From: Aliiglaciecola sp. CAU 1673
GTDB taxonomy: Bacteria > Pseudomonadota > Gammaproteobacteria > Enterobacterales > Alteromonadaceae
Reading direction: 5' to 3'
Length of the DNA stretch: 64,000 nucleotides
Assembly: GCF_029223185.1 (NCBI RefSeq)
Contig: NZ_JARHUG010000007.1
Coordinates: 1-64,000, forward strand
Shown here: in pieces, positions 19,942-29,401 of the stretch
Layout of the letters: each line of letters begins with the position of its first letter
Numbering within the stretch: the first letter of the stretch is position 1
Made by a program: the position numbers and the translations under genes
Notes under the pieces: model-generated
Told to the model about the DNA's origin: nothing
The model's database searches: none
The model's input: the letters and a program-made list of their open reading frames with translations, nothing else

Positions 19942-20450
19942 GCCGGATACCCCCGCACATCACCGCCCACCAGACAAATCCGTGGACGGGCAAGATTACT
20001 CAGAACCACACGCAGATTGTCGTTATTGCGGGTAAACTCCAAAGAGCCAGCATTACCTACCGCCATTCCCCGCTGACCATCGATAACGCTCTGGCTGCCC
20101 ACAAAGGTGACGTTGCTCATCTGCACATTGGGATAATCGGCGGCGCGCTCTACTCTCTCTACGCCGTCCACAAGGCAACTATTTACCACCGAGCAATCGC
20201 AAGCACCGGCATCACTGACACCAATACACCAATTGGTCCCGTCGACAATATCCAACGTCATATCGGCACCATTGCTGATGGCCGTGGAACGAGCATAGCC
20301 AAAGAGCATGTAAGTATTTTCTGAAGCACCTTTGACATACTGACTTTGAAAGGCGCTGATAATGCCGGGCGCTCCCATGGTCACTGTGATGGCCACTACA
20401 GCAATTACAATTAGCAGTTCAAGCAGCGTCAGGCCGCATTGTTGGTACAT
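19935..20450 (-). CDS. FimT/GspH-like minor pilin
   Basis: A 171-aa prepilin with signal QQCG/LTLLELLIVIAVVAI and a GspH/FimT-type mature domain. Several cysteines are present (ACDCSVVNSC). I choose ATG 20450, giving a 6-residue leader; a TTG three codons upstream is possible and neither has a clear Shine-Dalgarno site. It is the first gene of the minus-strand set fimT-pilW-pilX-pilV-like. FimT proteins in other bacteria bind DNA during uptake; that role here is untested. Confidence 0.78.
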   Translation of the reverse strand: MYQQCGLTLLELLIVIAVVAITVTMGAPGIISAFQSQYVKGASENTYMLFGYARSTAISNGADMTLDIVDGTNWCIGVSDAGACDCSVVNSCLVDGVERVERAADYPNVQMSNVTFVGSQSVIDGQRGMAVGNAGSLEFTRNNDNLRVVLSNLARPRICLVGGDVRGYPAC

Positions 20451-20580
20451 GGTTTTCAATTTATATACTCAAGTCTGATAAACCGGCTCTATAATCACCA
20501 AAGTCAGCAACACCAACTAAAGGTTGTTGCAATGACTAAATAGTAGCCCATTGCACTCATGAAAAAGGTATGAAAAGCAG

Positions 20581-20949
20581 ATGCAGCGTATTCAAGGTTT
20601 CACATTGCTAGAGCTAATGATAGTCGTGGCGATTGTCGGCATCATCGCCGCCATTGCCTATCCTGCTTACCAAGGACAGGTATTGGAATCAAGACGAGAT
20701 AACGCCCAGCAGGAGCTTCTGCGCTTACAACTTCAAGAAGAAGCCTATCGTCTGCAGAACAATGACTATGGCGACGGCGGCGATATTGCCGTGCCAGTCA
20801 GCGACTTTTATGTCTTTACTATCAGCAATGCCACGGCTACCACCTACACCCTGACGGCTACCGCCAAAGGAACGCAGACCAAAGACACCGGCTGCACCAC
20901 ATTGACACTGAATCAATCCATGGTGAAAACCCCAGCCAATTGCTGGTAA
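20581..20949 (+). CDS. PilE-like pilin
   Basis: A 122-aa type IV pilin with signal RIQG/FTLLELMIVVAIVGIIAAIAYPAYQ, which is near the consensus of PilE-type pilins. It has a small beta domain and a C-terminal disulfide loop pair (Cys109 and Cys121: GCTTLTL ... NCW). It is divergent from the fimT operon and sits upstream of a GspH-like gene. It is too small for a major pilin of the PilA type, but a major or minor role cannot be decided from sequence. Confidence 0.82.
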   Translation: MQRIQGFTLLELMIVVAIVGIIAAIAYPAYQGQVLESRRDNAQQELLRLQLQEEAYRLQNNDYGDGGDIAVPVSDFYVFTISNATATTYTLTATAKGTQTKDTGCTTLTLNQSMVKTPANCW

Positions 20950-21045
20950 TTTTTCGTGTTTTAATACTCAGGCCAATCTCTACATACGCTATTGGCGTCT
21001 AAAACAGGGTATTGTCTGAAGAAACTGTTTTTCAAAGGGACGACT

Positions 21046-21603
21046 ATGTACAGGCTGATGGGTGTCGAACGGGGTGTCACTCTGCTGGAGCTGATGATCA
21101 GCGTGGCGATTGTCAGCATTTTGCTGACCGTGGTCGGTCCTAATGTTCGCGATCTGCTTATCAGAAACAGGATCACTGCGCAGGTGAACGAGATCAGCGG
21201 TGTAGTGCAATATGCCAGACACAATGCCATTGATCAGCAAGTCAGTACCATCGTTTGTCCCACCGCAGATTTTGTCTCCTGCAGCAACGATTGGCAGTTA
21301 CCAAAAATGGTTTTTGCAGACTGGGATGGCAGCGGCAATGTGAATGGTAATGAAGAATTGCTGGCGGCAACCGATCATCTGGCGAGCGGTCTGAAAATAA
21401 CAGGTCCAAATAATCCACTTAGCTTCAATGGCAATGGGTCAGCTAATGCTGCGGCCAACGTATTACTTTGTCCTGAAGACAACGATGCGGCGTTTGCCAG
21501 AGCCTTGTTGTTGAGCATACAAGGCAGGCTTAAACTAAGCCAGGACAGTAACAATGACGGAAAACATGAAGATTTGCAGGGCAATGCGCTAAGTTGTGTT
21601 TAG
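21046..21603 (+). CDS. GspH/FimT-family pseudopilin
   Basis: A 185-aa prepilin with signal VERG/VTLLELMISVAIVSILLTV and a GspH mature domain (VVQYARHNAIDQQVSTIVCP, typical of FimT/FimU). ATG 21046 is preceded by AGGGA at 5 nt. The upstream in-frame TTG would add an unneeded leader. It follows the PilE-like gene with a 96-bp gap and is closed by a strong terminator. It is a likely minor pilin of the FimU type. Confidence 0.8.
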   Translation: MYRLMGVERGVTLLELMISVAIVSILLTVVGPNVRDLLIRNRITAQVNEISGVVQYARHNAIDQQVSTIVCPTADFVSCSNDWQLPKMVFADWDGSGNVNGNEELLAATDHLASGLKITGPNNPLSFNGNGSANAAANVLLCPEDNDAAFARALLLSIQGRLKLSQDSNNDGKHEDLQGNALSCV

Positions 21604-21621
21604 CCCATGTCAATATGCATT

Positions 21622-21651
21622 AAAAAAGCCACCTGACTTGGCGGCTTTTTT
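21622..21651. terminator. bidirectional terminator between convergent pilin genes
   Basis: AAAAAAGCC (21622-21630) pairs with GGCTTTTTT (21643-21651), extended by CC/GG. It gives a T-tract on both strands and separates the GspH-like gene (plus) from the pilE gene (minus). Confidence 0.85.
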
Positions 21652-21665
21652 ATGCATTCACAATC

Positions 21666-22136
21666 CTAACAACTCCAGCAAAACTCCTGAGCGCTGACGC
21701 TTCCGTTGTTATTCTGATCCCAGGCCTTGCGGCCATCACTGTAGTAAAACAAGGCACCATCGTCTTTCTGACTGGTGCCGGTCACCGGCTTGGCTTTGAG
21801 CACATAGCTACTGCCGCTGGCCGAGACAGTATCAATGGTCAAATCATAACGCTTGTTGGCTACCGGCTCGGTGGAAGGCGAGTAAGCATGAAAGATAGCG
21901 GGAGATCCCGTATCAGCACCGCCGCTGGCGGCCCCTTTGTAGCTATAGTTAGCCGCTTTATGACGTTCCATGGCCGCTGCCAGTGCCATTAAATCGGCCT
22001 GCGCGGCGCTGCGATTGCTGGAAACTAAGAAACTGGTATAGGAGGGATAGGCAATGCTGGCGATGATACCGATAATGGCAACCACTATCATCAGCTCCAC
22101 CAACGTAAATCCTCGATTATTATTGTTCACGTTCAT
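21666..22136 (-). CDS. pilE: type IV pilin PilE
   Basis: A 156-aa pilin with signal NNRG/FTLVELMIVVAIIGIIASIAYPSY and a mature PilE-type domain (SNRSAAQADLMALAAAMERHKAANYSYKGA). It ends in a C-terminal Cys-x2-Cys pair. ATG 22136 is used because GGAG lies just upstream and the leader has normal length. The longer in-frame reading would run through the end of pilY1. It overlaps pilY1 by 17 bp and is the last gene of pilV-W-X-Y1-E, the canonical order in Pseudomonas and Alteromonas. Confidence 0.88.
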   Translation of the reverse strand: MNVNNNNRGFTLVELMIVVAIIGIIASIAYPSYTSFLVSSNRSAAQADLMALAAAMERHKAANYSYKGAASGGADTGSPAIFHAYSPSTEPVANKRYDLTIDTVSASGSSYVLKAKPVTGTSQKDDGALFYYSDGRKAWDQNNNGSVSAQEFCWSC

Positions 22137-25100
22137 TCTCCGTCTTCCAGGCGCTCTTCTGTACCCGTTCATAGCGACCGTAGATCTGCTCTGCCAGGCA
22201 TTCGAATTCCGACTTACAAGGATCATTGGCATCTTCCACCGCCGAGGTACATTCGGTCCCCAAACACACCACCGGTTTAGTAATTTCTTCTATCAGAATT
22301 TTGGTATCAGGGGCAATACCCGTCTGTTTTAGGGTGGCATAGCGGTCGGCATGCTCCTTGGTATCGTTTTTGTTTAAATCCGTTACCGCATTACCGTTGA
22401 TTAATTCCACCAAATACGCCCGGCTGTTGCCCGTTGGGGGAGCACATTGGCTGGTGCTGATTGAAGCAGGCACATAAGTAGTAAAAAACAAACGATAATT
22501 GAGTATAAGAGGTGACGCCAATACCTTCTCACCACCACTGCCTAAACTGATATACCAACCGGCTTTTTGAGCAAAGGCAGCCGCTTCAATGGCCTGCTCA
22601 CCAACATCACTGGATGTCAGCAAATGATCGGTAGCATTGTACAAATCGGCACTGGTATAGGCTGTAGCGGGTAAACCATAATTCCCGTCCACATCCACAT
22701 TAAAGACACCCGCGTCTTTAATCATGTAGAAGTTATCCTGGATTTGCGTATCCAGCGGATGGGCCCTGTAACCTGAGCCCAATGCCACAGCATAGTAGTG
22801 CTCATTAGCCAAACTGATTTCGGCGATATCCGGGCCATAATAGAAACGGCGGTTATCTGCAACGGTCCCATCCTTTGCAAAGGTCGCCAGCAACCCACCT
22901 GTTACCAAATCGTTAGCCCCTTTACCCTGATGGATATCAAGGCGGAACAGCTGTCCTCCGGTGTCAGCTATATACATATGGTCAGCCAGACCGTCATTTT
23001 CCCTGTCCACCACTGATATCCGCGCCGGAACGCTGTACTTCATATCTGGTAGGACTTTGCTGGCATTACTACTACTGGCGGACCACAACAAGGCGCCGGT
23101 ATCTGCGTCTACCATGTATACAGCATTTCCGACTACATCAGGTGCACGCAGCGTTTTACTGTCTTGGTCTACATCGTAGCCACCGCCAAAAATAAGCACC
23201 GTCTTGGTGGAACCACCAATATTTACTTTAGTCAGTGTTGGTCGAGACCAGGTTTGTCCCAATTTTTCGAAACCAGGTTGCCCACCTTCAATTTTAAACA
23301 TCAAACTGGGGCTGGTTTTATTGGTGATGTCAAAAGCGTAGTAATTGCGTCCGCCACGGCGCATACCCACGTACAGGATCTGTTGAGCACCATTGTTCCT
23401 TAAGACCAAATCACCATCCAGACCATACACATGGGCAAAGGTGGAATTATTCTGATAAAAATCATATAGATTGCTGAGCAACTCTTTAGGGATGATGGCA
23501 AAGTTTTCTTCGCCGGTTTCAGCATCAAAGGAATGCAGAAAGCCTTGGTTGGTCGCTACCAAGATGGCACTGTCGGTATTGGAGTAGTTAACGATCACTG
23601 GCTGGGAGTGGATGGGGTCCCCCATTTGCAAGCGCACATCAGTGCTACTGCCATCATTGTCATCGTCAAACAGATCGACGCCACGAGCCCATTGCAAAAT
23701 AGAGGAACGCAAGGTCGACGCGCCAGCCTGCCCGGTGATGGCAAGGTGGGCTTCGGTAATACTGTTATTGCTTTCATGTAGCACATTGGACTGATTCATG
23801 ATGCTGCCAGGGCCGTCGAAGTAATAAATATTACGCACCAGATCCAGTTGGCTGGCTGCGCCACCCTCTCGTACATCATTGCCATCAGCCAGGACAGACC
23901 AATAACTGTGCGCGTTGTCATGGAAAAAGCCGGTGCCATCATCCACCGCATCCAAACCATTTTTGTCCTTCACAACGTCCCCGCTGATTTTGTATTTCTT
24001 GAGGTTGCCCGGCCAAACCGTCCCTTCAGCAGGCTTAAAAAGGGCGAAATACAACTCATCTCTGTGGGTCAATCGGTTCAGCTGGTTTACGGCTACCCCC
24101 GGTGACACAAAGGTCGCATTGACGTCTTTCACTGTTTTCAAAATGCTTTGAAACGCATCCACCAAGTTGGCTGAGCTATCAGCGGTATAGAATCCGCCGC
24201 CACCGTTAAGTGCCAATTGATTCAAATAGTTGTTGGCGGTGGCATTAGCGGCGAAGCCGATGGTATGGGTTGTGATGCGCGCATTGATCACCGAATCGCT
24301 GGCTTTGCTGATGTTTTTTACCAGATCGATACCGCATTCTTCCCCGCCATTGCCGCTACAAGCTTTGCCCAACAAAGCCTCAATTTTGCTCACGCTATGG
24401 TTATTATTGGCTTCACCATCTGACAACAACACGATGTGATTGTTGGTTTGGCATTGCAGATCGGTAATAGGCGAAATATAAGTAGCGGGTGTCGGGATAT
24501 ATTCGTTTACACAAGCAGAGTTGGTCGGATCAGATGCGCTACAACCAACGGGCAATACCGCATCGGCACCCGTATAGGAGAGCCTGTGACTGACGCGTGT
24601 TGCGCGGCGTACACTGCTGCTAACCGAACCATTCCCGCGGGTCAGGCCATAGTCCACCTTGAGGCCACCGTAATAGTTCACCGCTTCCAGTAAGGTATCG
24701 ACTATGGGCGTGTAGCCGTTTGCGCTTAGTTCATCCACCTTATTGATAAGGTGCTCCCTGACCGTGGCCACAGACTGTGGCGTGGCATTGCCCTGATATT
24801 TCACGACCAGCTTGGGGGCATCGGACGGTTTACCGGAGTAGGTATAAGCCCCACGCACACCATTAAAATTCGAGACAATAAAAGCCATGGCATTACCGGA
24901 AACCCAATCACCGCGATTAACCAATTGCTGGACCACGGTGACCAAAGAAGGGGTCTGATAACTTTGATTTTTGCTCCAGTTAGGGATATTTGACCATGTG
25001 ACCCCGGCAGTTTTCGCCATATCCCTTAGCATGTAGCGTTTATGGGGATCGAAATCATCTGGATTGGCCTGATTGGCCGCCGATATAGTAAAAGAAGCAC

Positions 25101-26190
25101 TGCCCGAGCCATTCTGATAAGCGCTAAATTCAATATAAGCAGATTGAATAGTGGCGTTCTTCGGTATGGCAACATTCTGAAAACGCATACCGATAAAGGC
25201 ATTATTTGATTTGTTAAAAGTCAGTTCATTACCGGTGGAATCATAACCATCGCCCTTCTCTTCCACGTTATTGCTTTGGCTACTGACCTGATATTGCGAT
25301 TCGCCGCTGATACACCCAGTGGCGCTGGTCTTGTCATAGGCCACAACAAGCTGAGCTGACAAGCTACTGCCTTCTTCATGAGACATGATCAAACGATTGC
25401 TGGCGGCGCTGGTGCCTTGACCGGTGACGATGATATTCAGTGCATTGCCCCCGCACCAACTACCTTGATTGACCACTTCCTGGATAACTGCACTGATATC
25501 CGGTGTGTTGACCAATTCCCCAGATACAGGCCACTGGTTATTGGTATTCCAGGAGAGGCTACTGACTGTTTTGGGGCGCGCGGAAATGTTGGCACTACCT
25601 GAGGCAAAGGTACTGGCATTGCCCACCAACTCCCCCTGAAAAGTCAGGTTGGCACCGCCGGTATTAAGCTGTGCAGAGGTAAAGCGAATGTAAGCAGAGG
25701 TGATGGCGGCACCGCGGGGAATATTGACGTTTAAAAATCTTAGCCCAGTGGTGACGGTTCCCGTCCCTTCCACAAGCTTTACCTGATTGCCGCCCAGGGT
25801 TACAACATTGCTTATCTCGTGGGCATCGTCTGATGGTGCAGCCACAGAAGTGATAAACTCTGGATCAACAGGTTCGTCTATGTCGCGCACGGGATACAGA
25901 ACGGGTCCACCGTAATCAGAAAATCGCATAAGACCGGCATTGATATTGGTGGCACTCTGCAATACCGTCTTAAGGCCTTCCTGTACCCGAGACATGCGAG
26001 AGGAGGTTCCGTCGTCCTTATTACTCATACTGCCCGAGGTATCCATAATAAAAAGCACATTGGGCTTATAAGTGGTTTGATTCCCGGCGGTGCCCAAATA
26101 GATTTCCAAATCATCGCCCATGGCCGCTGCGCTAATCATCGCCATCATCAGAAAAGAAGAAAAAGAGAACAAACAGTGCCGCTTTAACAT
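22120..26190 (-). CDS. pilY1: type IV pilus tip adhesin/assembly protein PilY1
   Basis: A secreted 1356-aa protein with a signal peptide (MLKRHCLFSFSSFLMMAM). A VWA fold opens at VLFIMDTSGSMS (MIDAS Asp50) and resumes at about residues 470-690 with NHIVLLSDGEANNN. The C-terminal half is the PilY1 beta-propeller (from about 860: DPIHSQPVIV, ILVATNQGFLHSFDAETGEE). Between the two halves of the VWA domain lie two tandem modules (about 125-285 and 305-465) that share the pattern of an IP-x-x-A-x-I-x-S-A-Y-I strand and a final LVV-x-Y strand. This resembles DNRLRE/CBM96-type jelly-roll domains. ATG 26190 is chosen for its GAGGTG site. PilY1 primes pilus assembly and mediates surface sensing and adhesion in other bacteria. 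Confidence 0.92.
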   Translation of the reverse strand: MLKRHCLFSFSSFLMMAMISAAAMGDDLEIYLGTAGNQTTYKPNVLFIMDTSGSMSNKDDGTSSRMSRVQEGLKTVLQSATNINAGLMRFSDYGGPVLYPVRDIDEPVDPEFITSVAAPSDDAHEISNVVTLGGNQVKLVEGTGTVTTGLRFLNVNIPRGAAITSAYIRFTSAQLNTGGANLTFQGELVGNASTFASGSANISARPKTVSSLSWNTNNQWPVSGELVNTPDISAVIQEVVNQGSWCGGNALNIIVTGQGTSAASNRLIMSHEEGSSLSAQLVVAYDKTSATGCISGESQYQVSSQSNNVEEKGDGYDSTGNELTFNKSNNAFIGMRFQNVAIPKNATIQSAYIEFSAYQNGSGSASFTISAANQANPDDFDPHKRYMLRDMAKTAGVTWSNIPNWSKNQSYQTPSLVTVVQQLVNRGDWVSGNAMAFIVSNFNGVRGAYTYSGKPSDAPKLVVKYQGNATPQSVATVREHLINKVDELSANGYTPIVDTLLEAVNYYGGLKVDYGLTRGNGSVSSSVRRATRVSHRLSYTGADAVLPVGCSASDPTNSACVNEYIPTPATYISPITDLQCQTNNHIVLLSDGEANNNHSVSKIEALLGKACSGNGGEECGIDLVKNISKASDSVINARITTHTIGFAANATANNYLNQLALNGGGGFYTADSSANLVDAFQSILKTVKDVNATFVSPGVAVNQLNRLTHRDELYFALFKPAEGTVWPGNLKKYKISGDVVKDKNGLDAVDDGTGFFHDNAHSYWSVLADGNDVREGGAASQLDLVRNIYYFDGPGSIMNQSNVLHESNNSITEAHLAITGQAGASTLRSSILQWARGVDLFDDDNDGSSTDVRLQMGDPIHSQPVIVNYSNTDSAILVATNQGFLHSFDAETGEENFAIIPKELLSNLYDFYQNNSTFAHVYGLDGDLVLRNNGAQQILYVGMRRGGRNYYAFDITNKTSPSLMFKIEGGQPGFEKLGQTWSRPTLTKVNIGGSTKTVLIFGGGYDVDQDSKTLRAPDVVGNAVYMVDADTGALLWSASSSNASKVLPDMKYSVPARISVVDRENDGLADHMYIADTGGQLFRLDIHQGKGANDLVTGGLLATFAKDGTVADNRRFYYGPDIAEISLANEHYYAVALGSGYRAHPLDTQIQDNFYMIKDAGVFNVDVDGNYGLPATAYTSADLYNATDHLLTSSDVGEQAIEAAAFAQKAGWYISLGSGGEKVLASPLILNYRLFFTTYVPASISTSQCAPPTGNSRAYLVELINGNAVTDLNKNDTKEHADRYATLKQTGIAPDTKILIEEITKPVVCLGTECTSAVEDANDPCKSEFECLAEQIYGRYERVQKSAWKTENEREQ

Positions 26191-26201
26191 GATGCACCTC
26201 A

Positions 26202-26774
26202 TTACAACTGGTTGCCTTGAGCGGGAGCAAAGACCGCCGCTTTTAAGGTATTAGCAATGGCGAAAGATTGACCGTCAATCTGGCCACAACCGCGCACCAA
26301 AAACACATGGCAGCTGATATTGCTACCGCCGATTACGTTGCTGGAGCCCAGACAGGCCTGCTCGCCCACGAAGGCGGTTTTTGACCAACTTTGAGTCTTG
26401 GGTGCATCGTTATAATTACCAACAGCACGATGCTCAGTCCCCGCCTGCAAACCGGCATTGGTGATAGCGCGGTCAGTCCAATTCACTTGGTCAAAACAAC
26501 TTAAGTCCTGATTGGCCAGGTCAATGGCGGCACCCTGTCTGGCTTGAGAGAGCGGATCGACTAAATTGTCATCCTGCAGTACCACTGTATCCTCTGATTC
26601 AAACATGACACCAGCGATGGCTGCCTCGGCAGCATCAAAAGCTAATAGCTGCCGCTCCATGGAGCCAGCCATTTTGTTTTGCATTAAACTGCTGCTAACT
26701 GCTGTAACACCCAAAATCGTCAGGCTCATCAGCACCAACAATGCCAAAACCAGCACTAAGCCTTGTTGTTTCAT
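26202..26774 (-). CDS. pilX: pilus assembly protein PilX
   Basis: A 190-aa minor pilin with a short basic N terminus, a hydrophobic helix (GLVLVLALLVLMSLTILGVTAV) and the PilX N-terminal pattern (QNKMAGSMERQLLAFDAAEAAIAG). A cysteine-containing C-terminal domain follows. PilX, PilV, PilW and FimU form the priming tip complex with PilY1. It overlaps pilW by 4 bp and ends within the region of the pilY1 start, so translation along the operon is coupled. Confidence 0.85.
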   Translation of the reverse strand: MKQQGLVLVLALLVLMSLTILGVTAVSSSLMQNKMAGSMERQLLAFDAAEAAIAGVMFESEDTVVLQDDNLVDPLSQARQGAAIDLANQDLSCFDQVNWTDRAITNAGLQAGTEHRAVGNYNDAPKTQSWSKTAFVGEQACLGSSNVIGGSNISCHVFLVRGCGQIDGQSFAIANTLKAAVFAPAQGNQL

Positions 26775-27622
26775 ATCTTTCTACTTCGCAGTTGATTTTT
26801 AATGTTGCGGATGGAAATGGTGGTCTCGAATAGCTTATAAAGCCGCTTATCCTGTGGCGTAAAACTGCTTTCATTAAGCAGCTTAAAGCTTGATGCGGGA
26901 TCTATGATCACCTCACCATCTCCCTTGACCAAGGCAGCCAGACGAATGGCCACTACACCGGCATTCAGGGCACGCTGCGCAGGAAGCTGATCTGCAGTGA
27001 CATAACTGACTGGGCGGCCTGAGAAATCGCCAGAAGCCTGGCTATTGCCCACACCATAAAGCACTTGGAAACTGACGACATTGTCCATCAATGAAATGGC
27101 CGTATTGCCGCTATTGCCTGCGGCCGCTTTTTGTCCGCGCAATACCCGGCCATCGAAACCGCGACATTTCAGTTCTTCTCCGTCCAGGAAGTACTCGTTA
27201 ACAACAAAGAACTCTTCCCCGTTGTAACCCAACTGCAGTCCGCGGCAGTCCACAGTCCCCTGAAAGGCCACCACCAACCTGTCACTTCCCCCATTAGCCC
27301 CTTGTTCGGAGCCCAATGCAGGCATATTAATAAAATCCCCAGGCAGGATGACCGGACGGTTTTGCAAGAACGAAGCTTCATCCACTACATCCACAAGGCG
27401 ACTTAAATTGGGTGATAATGGGTCATAGAATCCTGTAATTAACAGGTCACTACGCATACGACTGATAAAGAACCGCCCATTCTCCTGCGCCGAGGCGACA
27501 GCTCTATTAAGACGCTCAGTGACTTGGCTGCTGACCATCACCTGGACAATAGCGGCAGAGATCAGTAAGCCCAGGGTCAGGCTGATCATCAGTTCAACGA
27601 GGGTGAAGCCGCGCTGTCTCAT
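26771..27622 (-). CDS. pilW: type IV pilus minor pilin PilW
   Basis: A 283-aa prepilin with signal [28 protein letters not shown] and the PilW domain after the helix (NRAVASAQENGRFFISRMRSDLL). It starts at ATG 27622, which overlaps the pilV stop (ATGA). A TTG eight codons upstream is possible but unnecessary. It is the second gene of the canonical minor-pilin operon. Confidence 0.87.
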   Translation of the reverse strand: MRQRGFTLVELMISLTLGLLISAAIVQVMVSSQVTERLNRAVASAQENGRFFISRMRSDLLITGFYDPLSPNLSRLVDVVDEASFLQNRPVILPGDFINMPALGSEQGANGGSDRLVVAFQGTVDCRGLQLGYNGEEFFVVNEYFLDGEELKCRGFDGRVLRGQKAAAGNSGNTAISLMDNVVSFQVLYGVGNSQASGDFSGRPVSYVTADQLPAQRALNAGVVAIRLAALVKGDGEVIIDPASSFKLLNESSFTPQDKRLYKLFETTISIRNIKNQLRSRKI

Positions 27623-28245
27623 AAGGTGACATCCAAAGTAACGCAATCTTGTGGTTCGGCATTAGGATCGGCGTTACATAAGGGATTGAGCGCGCGGTCA
27701 ATGTTCTGCCACTTTTGTGCTGGCCAAGCAATGATAATGCGATGCCTGGAGCCCACACTACAGGCATCGGCGTCGGCCACATTGTTATCTGCGCAGGTTA
27801 AGCTGATATTGGCAGCAGGATTGGTCGCGGCCATGGCGCAAGACATATCATAAGCGTCTGCACTGGCAAACTCGGCTGCCGAGCAAACGCCGTTCTGACA
27901 ATCGGGAATAGCGGCAGGCCTCGCCAGGCAGTAGCATTTATAAGGATTCGCACCGCTACAACCACTGAGGTTTTTGAAGTTATACAGATTGGTATCAAAA
28001 TAGCTGTTATCAACCACCATACCATTAGTGGTTGCAGACAGGTCAGCACTGGCGCGCAGGCGCTCTGCAAGTTGCTGAGTGATCACTACCGCTTGAGAGC
28101 GATCCAGAGCATCGGCATTTGAGAACGAGCCGATAAACTGCAACGAGGCAACACCGAGTAAGCCAATAGACAGGATGAACAAGGTAACTAAGACCTCGAT
28201 CATGCCTAATCCATGCATTTTCCTTTGCGTGTTGCGGTTTATCAT
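27619..28245 (-). CDS. pilV: type IV pilus modification protein PilV
   Basis: A 208-aa prepilin with signal KMHG/LGMIEVLVTLFILSIGLLGVASLQ, the PilV-specific hydrophobic start. The mature domain is rich in cysteine (GCSGANPYKCYCLA and several more), as is usual for PilV. ATG 28245 has a strong AGAGGA 4 nt upstream; the longer in-frame reading begins in the ispH terminator region. It is the first gene of pilV-pilW-pilX-pilY1-pilE. Confidence 0.87.
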   Translation of the reverse strand: MINRNTQRKMHGLGMIEVLVTLFILSIGLLGVASLQFIGSFSNADALDRSQAVVITQQLAERLRASADLSATTNGMVVDNSYFDTNLYNFKNLSGCSGANPYKCYCLARPAAIPDCQNGVCSAAEFASADAYDMSCAMAATNPAANISLTCADNNVADADACSVGSRHRIIIAWPAQKWQNIDRALNPLCNADPNAEPQDCVTLDVTL

Positions 28246-28382
28246 TTTCCTCTGACCTATTCCGTTGGAGACGGAAAAGAACGTTTTCCGGTCTCTACAG
28301 TACTCCATGAGCTTGCAAGGTTGGTTATCCTGCCACCCCTTTAGGTATAAAATCCAGAGTAGTTTGCATTCAGCAGCAAACA

Positions 28383-28407
28383 AAAAAGGCGCTAAGTGCG
28401 CCTTTTT
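28383..28407. terminator. ispH terminator (bidirectional)
   Basis: AAAAAGGCGC (28383-28392), loop TAAGT, GCGCCTTTTT (28398-28407). On the minus strand it ends in a run of six T. It separates the murJ/ribF-ileS-ispH block from the pilV operon downstream. Confidence 0.88.
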
Positions 28408-28452
28408 GGGTATAAGTAGCGATAATCAGTTTAACTAATTTAGTTCACCGAA

Positions 28453-29397
28453 TTAGGAAACCTGCTTAATTCGCAGCTCCTTAGGTACCGCAAACTCGAT
28501 ATTCTCTTTGCGTCCCGGGGTTTCAATCACCGATTCGGCCCCCCACTCTTTAAGCTTTTCTACTACGCCTTTTACCAACACTTCCGGCGCCGAGGCCCCG
28601 GCTGTTACACCGACATGCTTTACGTTGTCCAGCCACTGTGGTTGGATGCAGTCTGCGTCAGCAATCAGATGTGCTTTAGCGCCCATCTTCTCAGCCAGCT
28701 CTTTGAGACGATTCGAGTTAGAGCTGTTCTGAGCTCCTACTACCAACAGCAGGTCACAGCGCACCGCCAACTCGCGTACCGCATCCTGACGATTCTGAGT
28801 GGCATAACAAATATCGTCTTTGCGCGGCCCTTCAATATCCGGGAATTTCTCGCGCAGGGCATCAATAATGTCGGCTGTATCATCCACCGAAAGCGTTGTC
28901 TGACTGCAGAAGTAGAGTTCAGTAGGATCTTTTACCTGTAAATTGGCAACATCCTCTACCGATTCCACCAGATAAATACCGCCTTTGGGATTGCTGTATT
29001 GCCCCATGGTACCTTCCACTTCTGGATGGCCCTGATGTCCGATAAGGATACACTCAACCCCCATCTTGCTGGCACGGGTCACTTCCATATGCACTTTGGT
29101 GACCAACGGACAGGTAGCATCGAATACCTTAAGACCGCGGGCTTCGGCTTCCTGACGTACCGCTTGGGAAACGCCGTGAGCTGAGAAAATGACGATACTG
29201 TCGTCCGGCACTTCGTGTAGTTCATCCACGAACTTGGCGCCCCGGGAACGCAGCCCATCCACTACAAATTTGTTATGCACCACTTCATGACGCACATAAA
29301 TTGGCGGAGGAAAGATCTCCAGAGCCCGTTCCACAATAGTGATAGCCCGGTCTACGCCAGCACAAAAACCACGAGGATTGGCCAGATGGATTTGCAT
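28453..29397 (-). CDS. ispH: 4-hydroxy-3-methylbut-2-enyl diphosphate reductase
   Basis: Last enzyme of the MEP isoprenoid pathway; it makes IPP and DMAPP with a [4Fe-4S] cluster. At 314 aa it matches E. coli IspH. The three cluster cysteines are in GFCAGVDRA (N terminus), DATCPLV (middle) and the region around [14 protein letters not shown]. It is the last gene of ileS-lspA-fkpB-ispH, the common gammaproteobacterial order. A terminator follows. Confidence 0.96.
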   Translation of the reverse strand: MQIHLANPRGFCAGVDRAITIVERALEIFPPPIYVRHEVVHNKFVVDGLRSRGAKFVDELHEVPDDSIVIFSAHGVSQAVRQEAEARGLKVFDATCPLVTKVHMEVTRASKMGVECILIGHQGHPEVEGTMGQYSNPKGGIYLVESVEDVANLQVKDPTELYFCSQTTLSVDDTADIIDALREKFPDIEGPRKDDICYATQNRQDAVRELAVRCDLLLVVGAQNSSNSNRLKELAEKMGAKAHLIADADCIQPQWLDNVKHVGVTAGASAPEVLVKGVVEKLKEWGAESVIETPGRKENIEFAVPKELRIKQVS

Positions 29398-29401
29398 AAT
29401 C

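Noticed and set aside
28246-28380. Sigma-54 promoter for the pilV operon
   Set aside because: TGGCA and TTGCA are both present on the minus strand, but the GG-to-GC distance is about 16 bp rather than 10.
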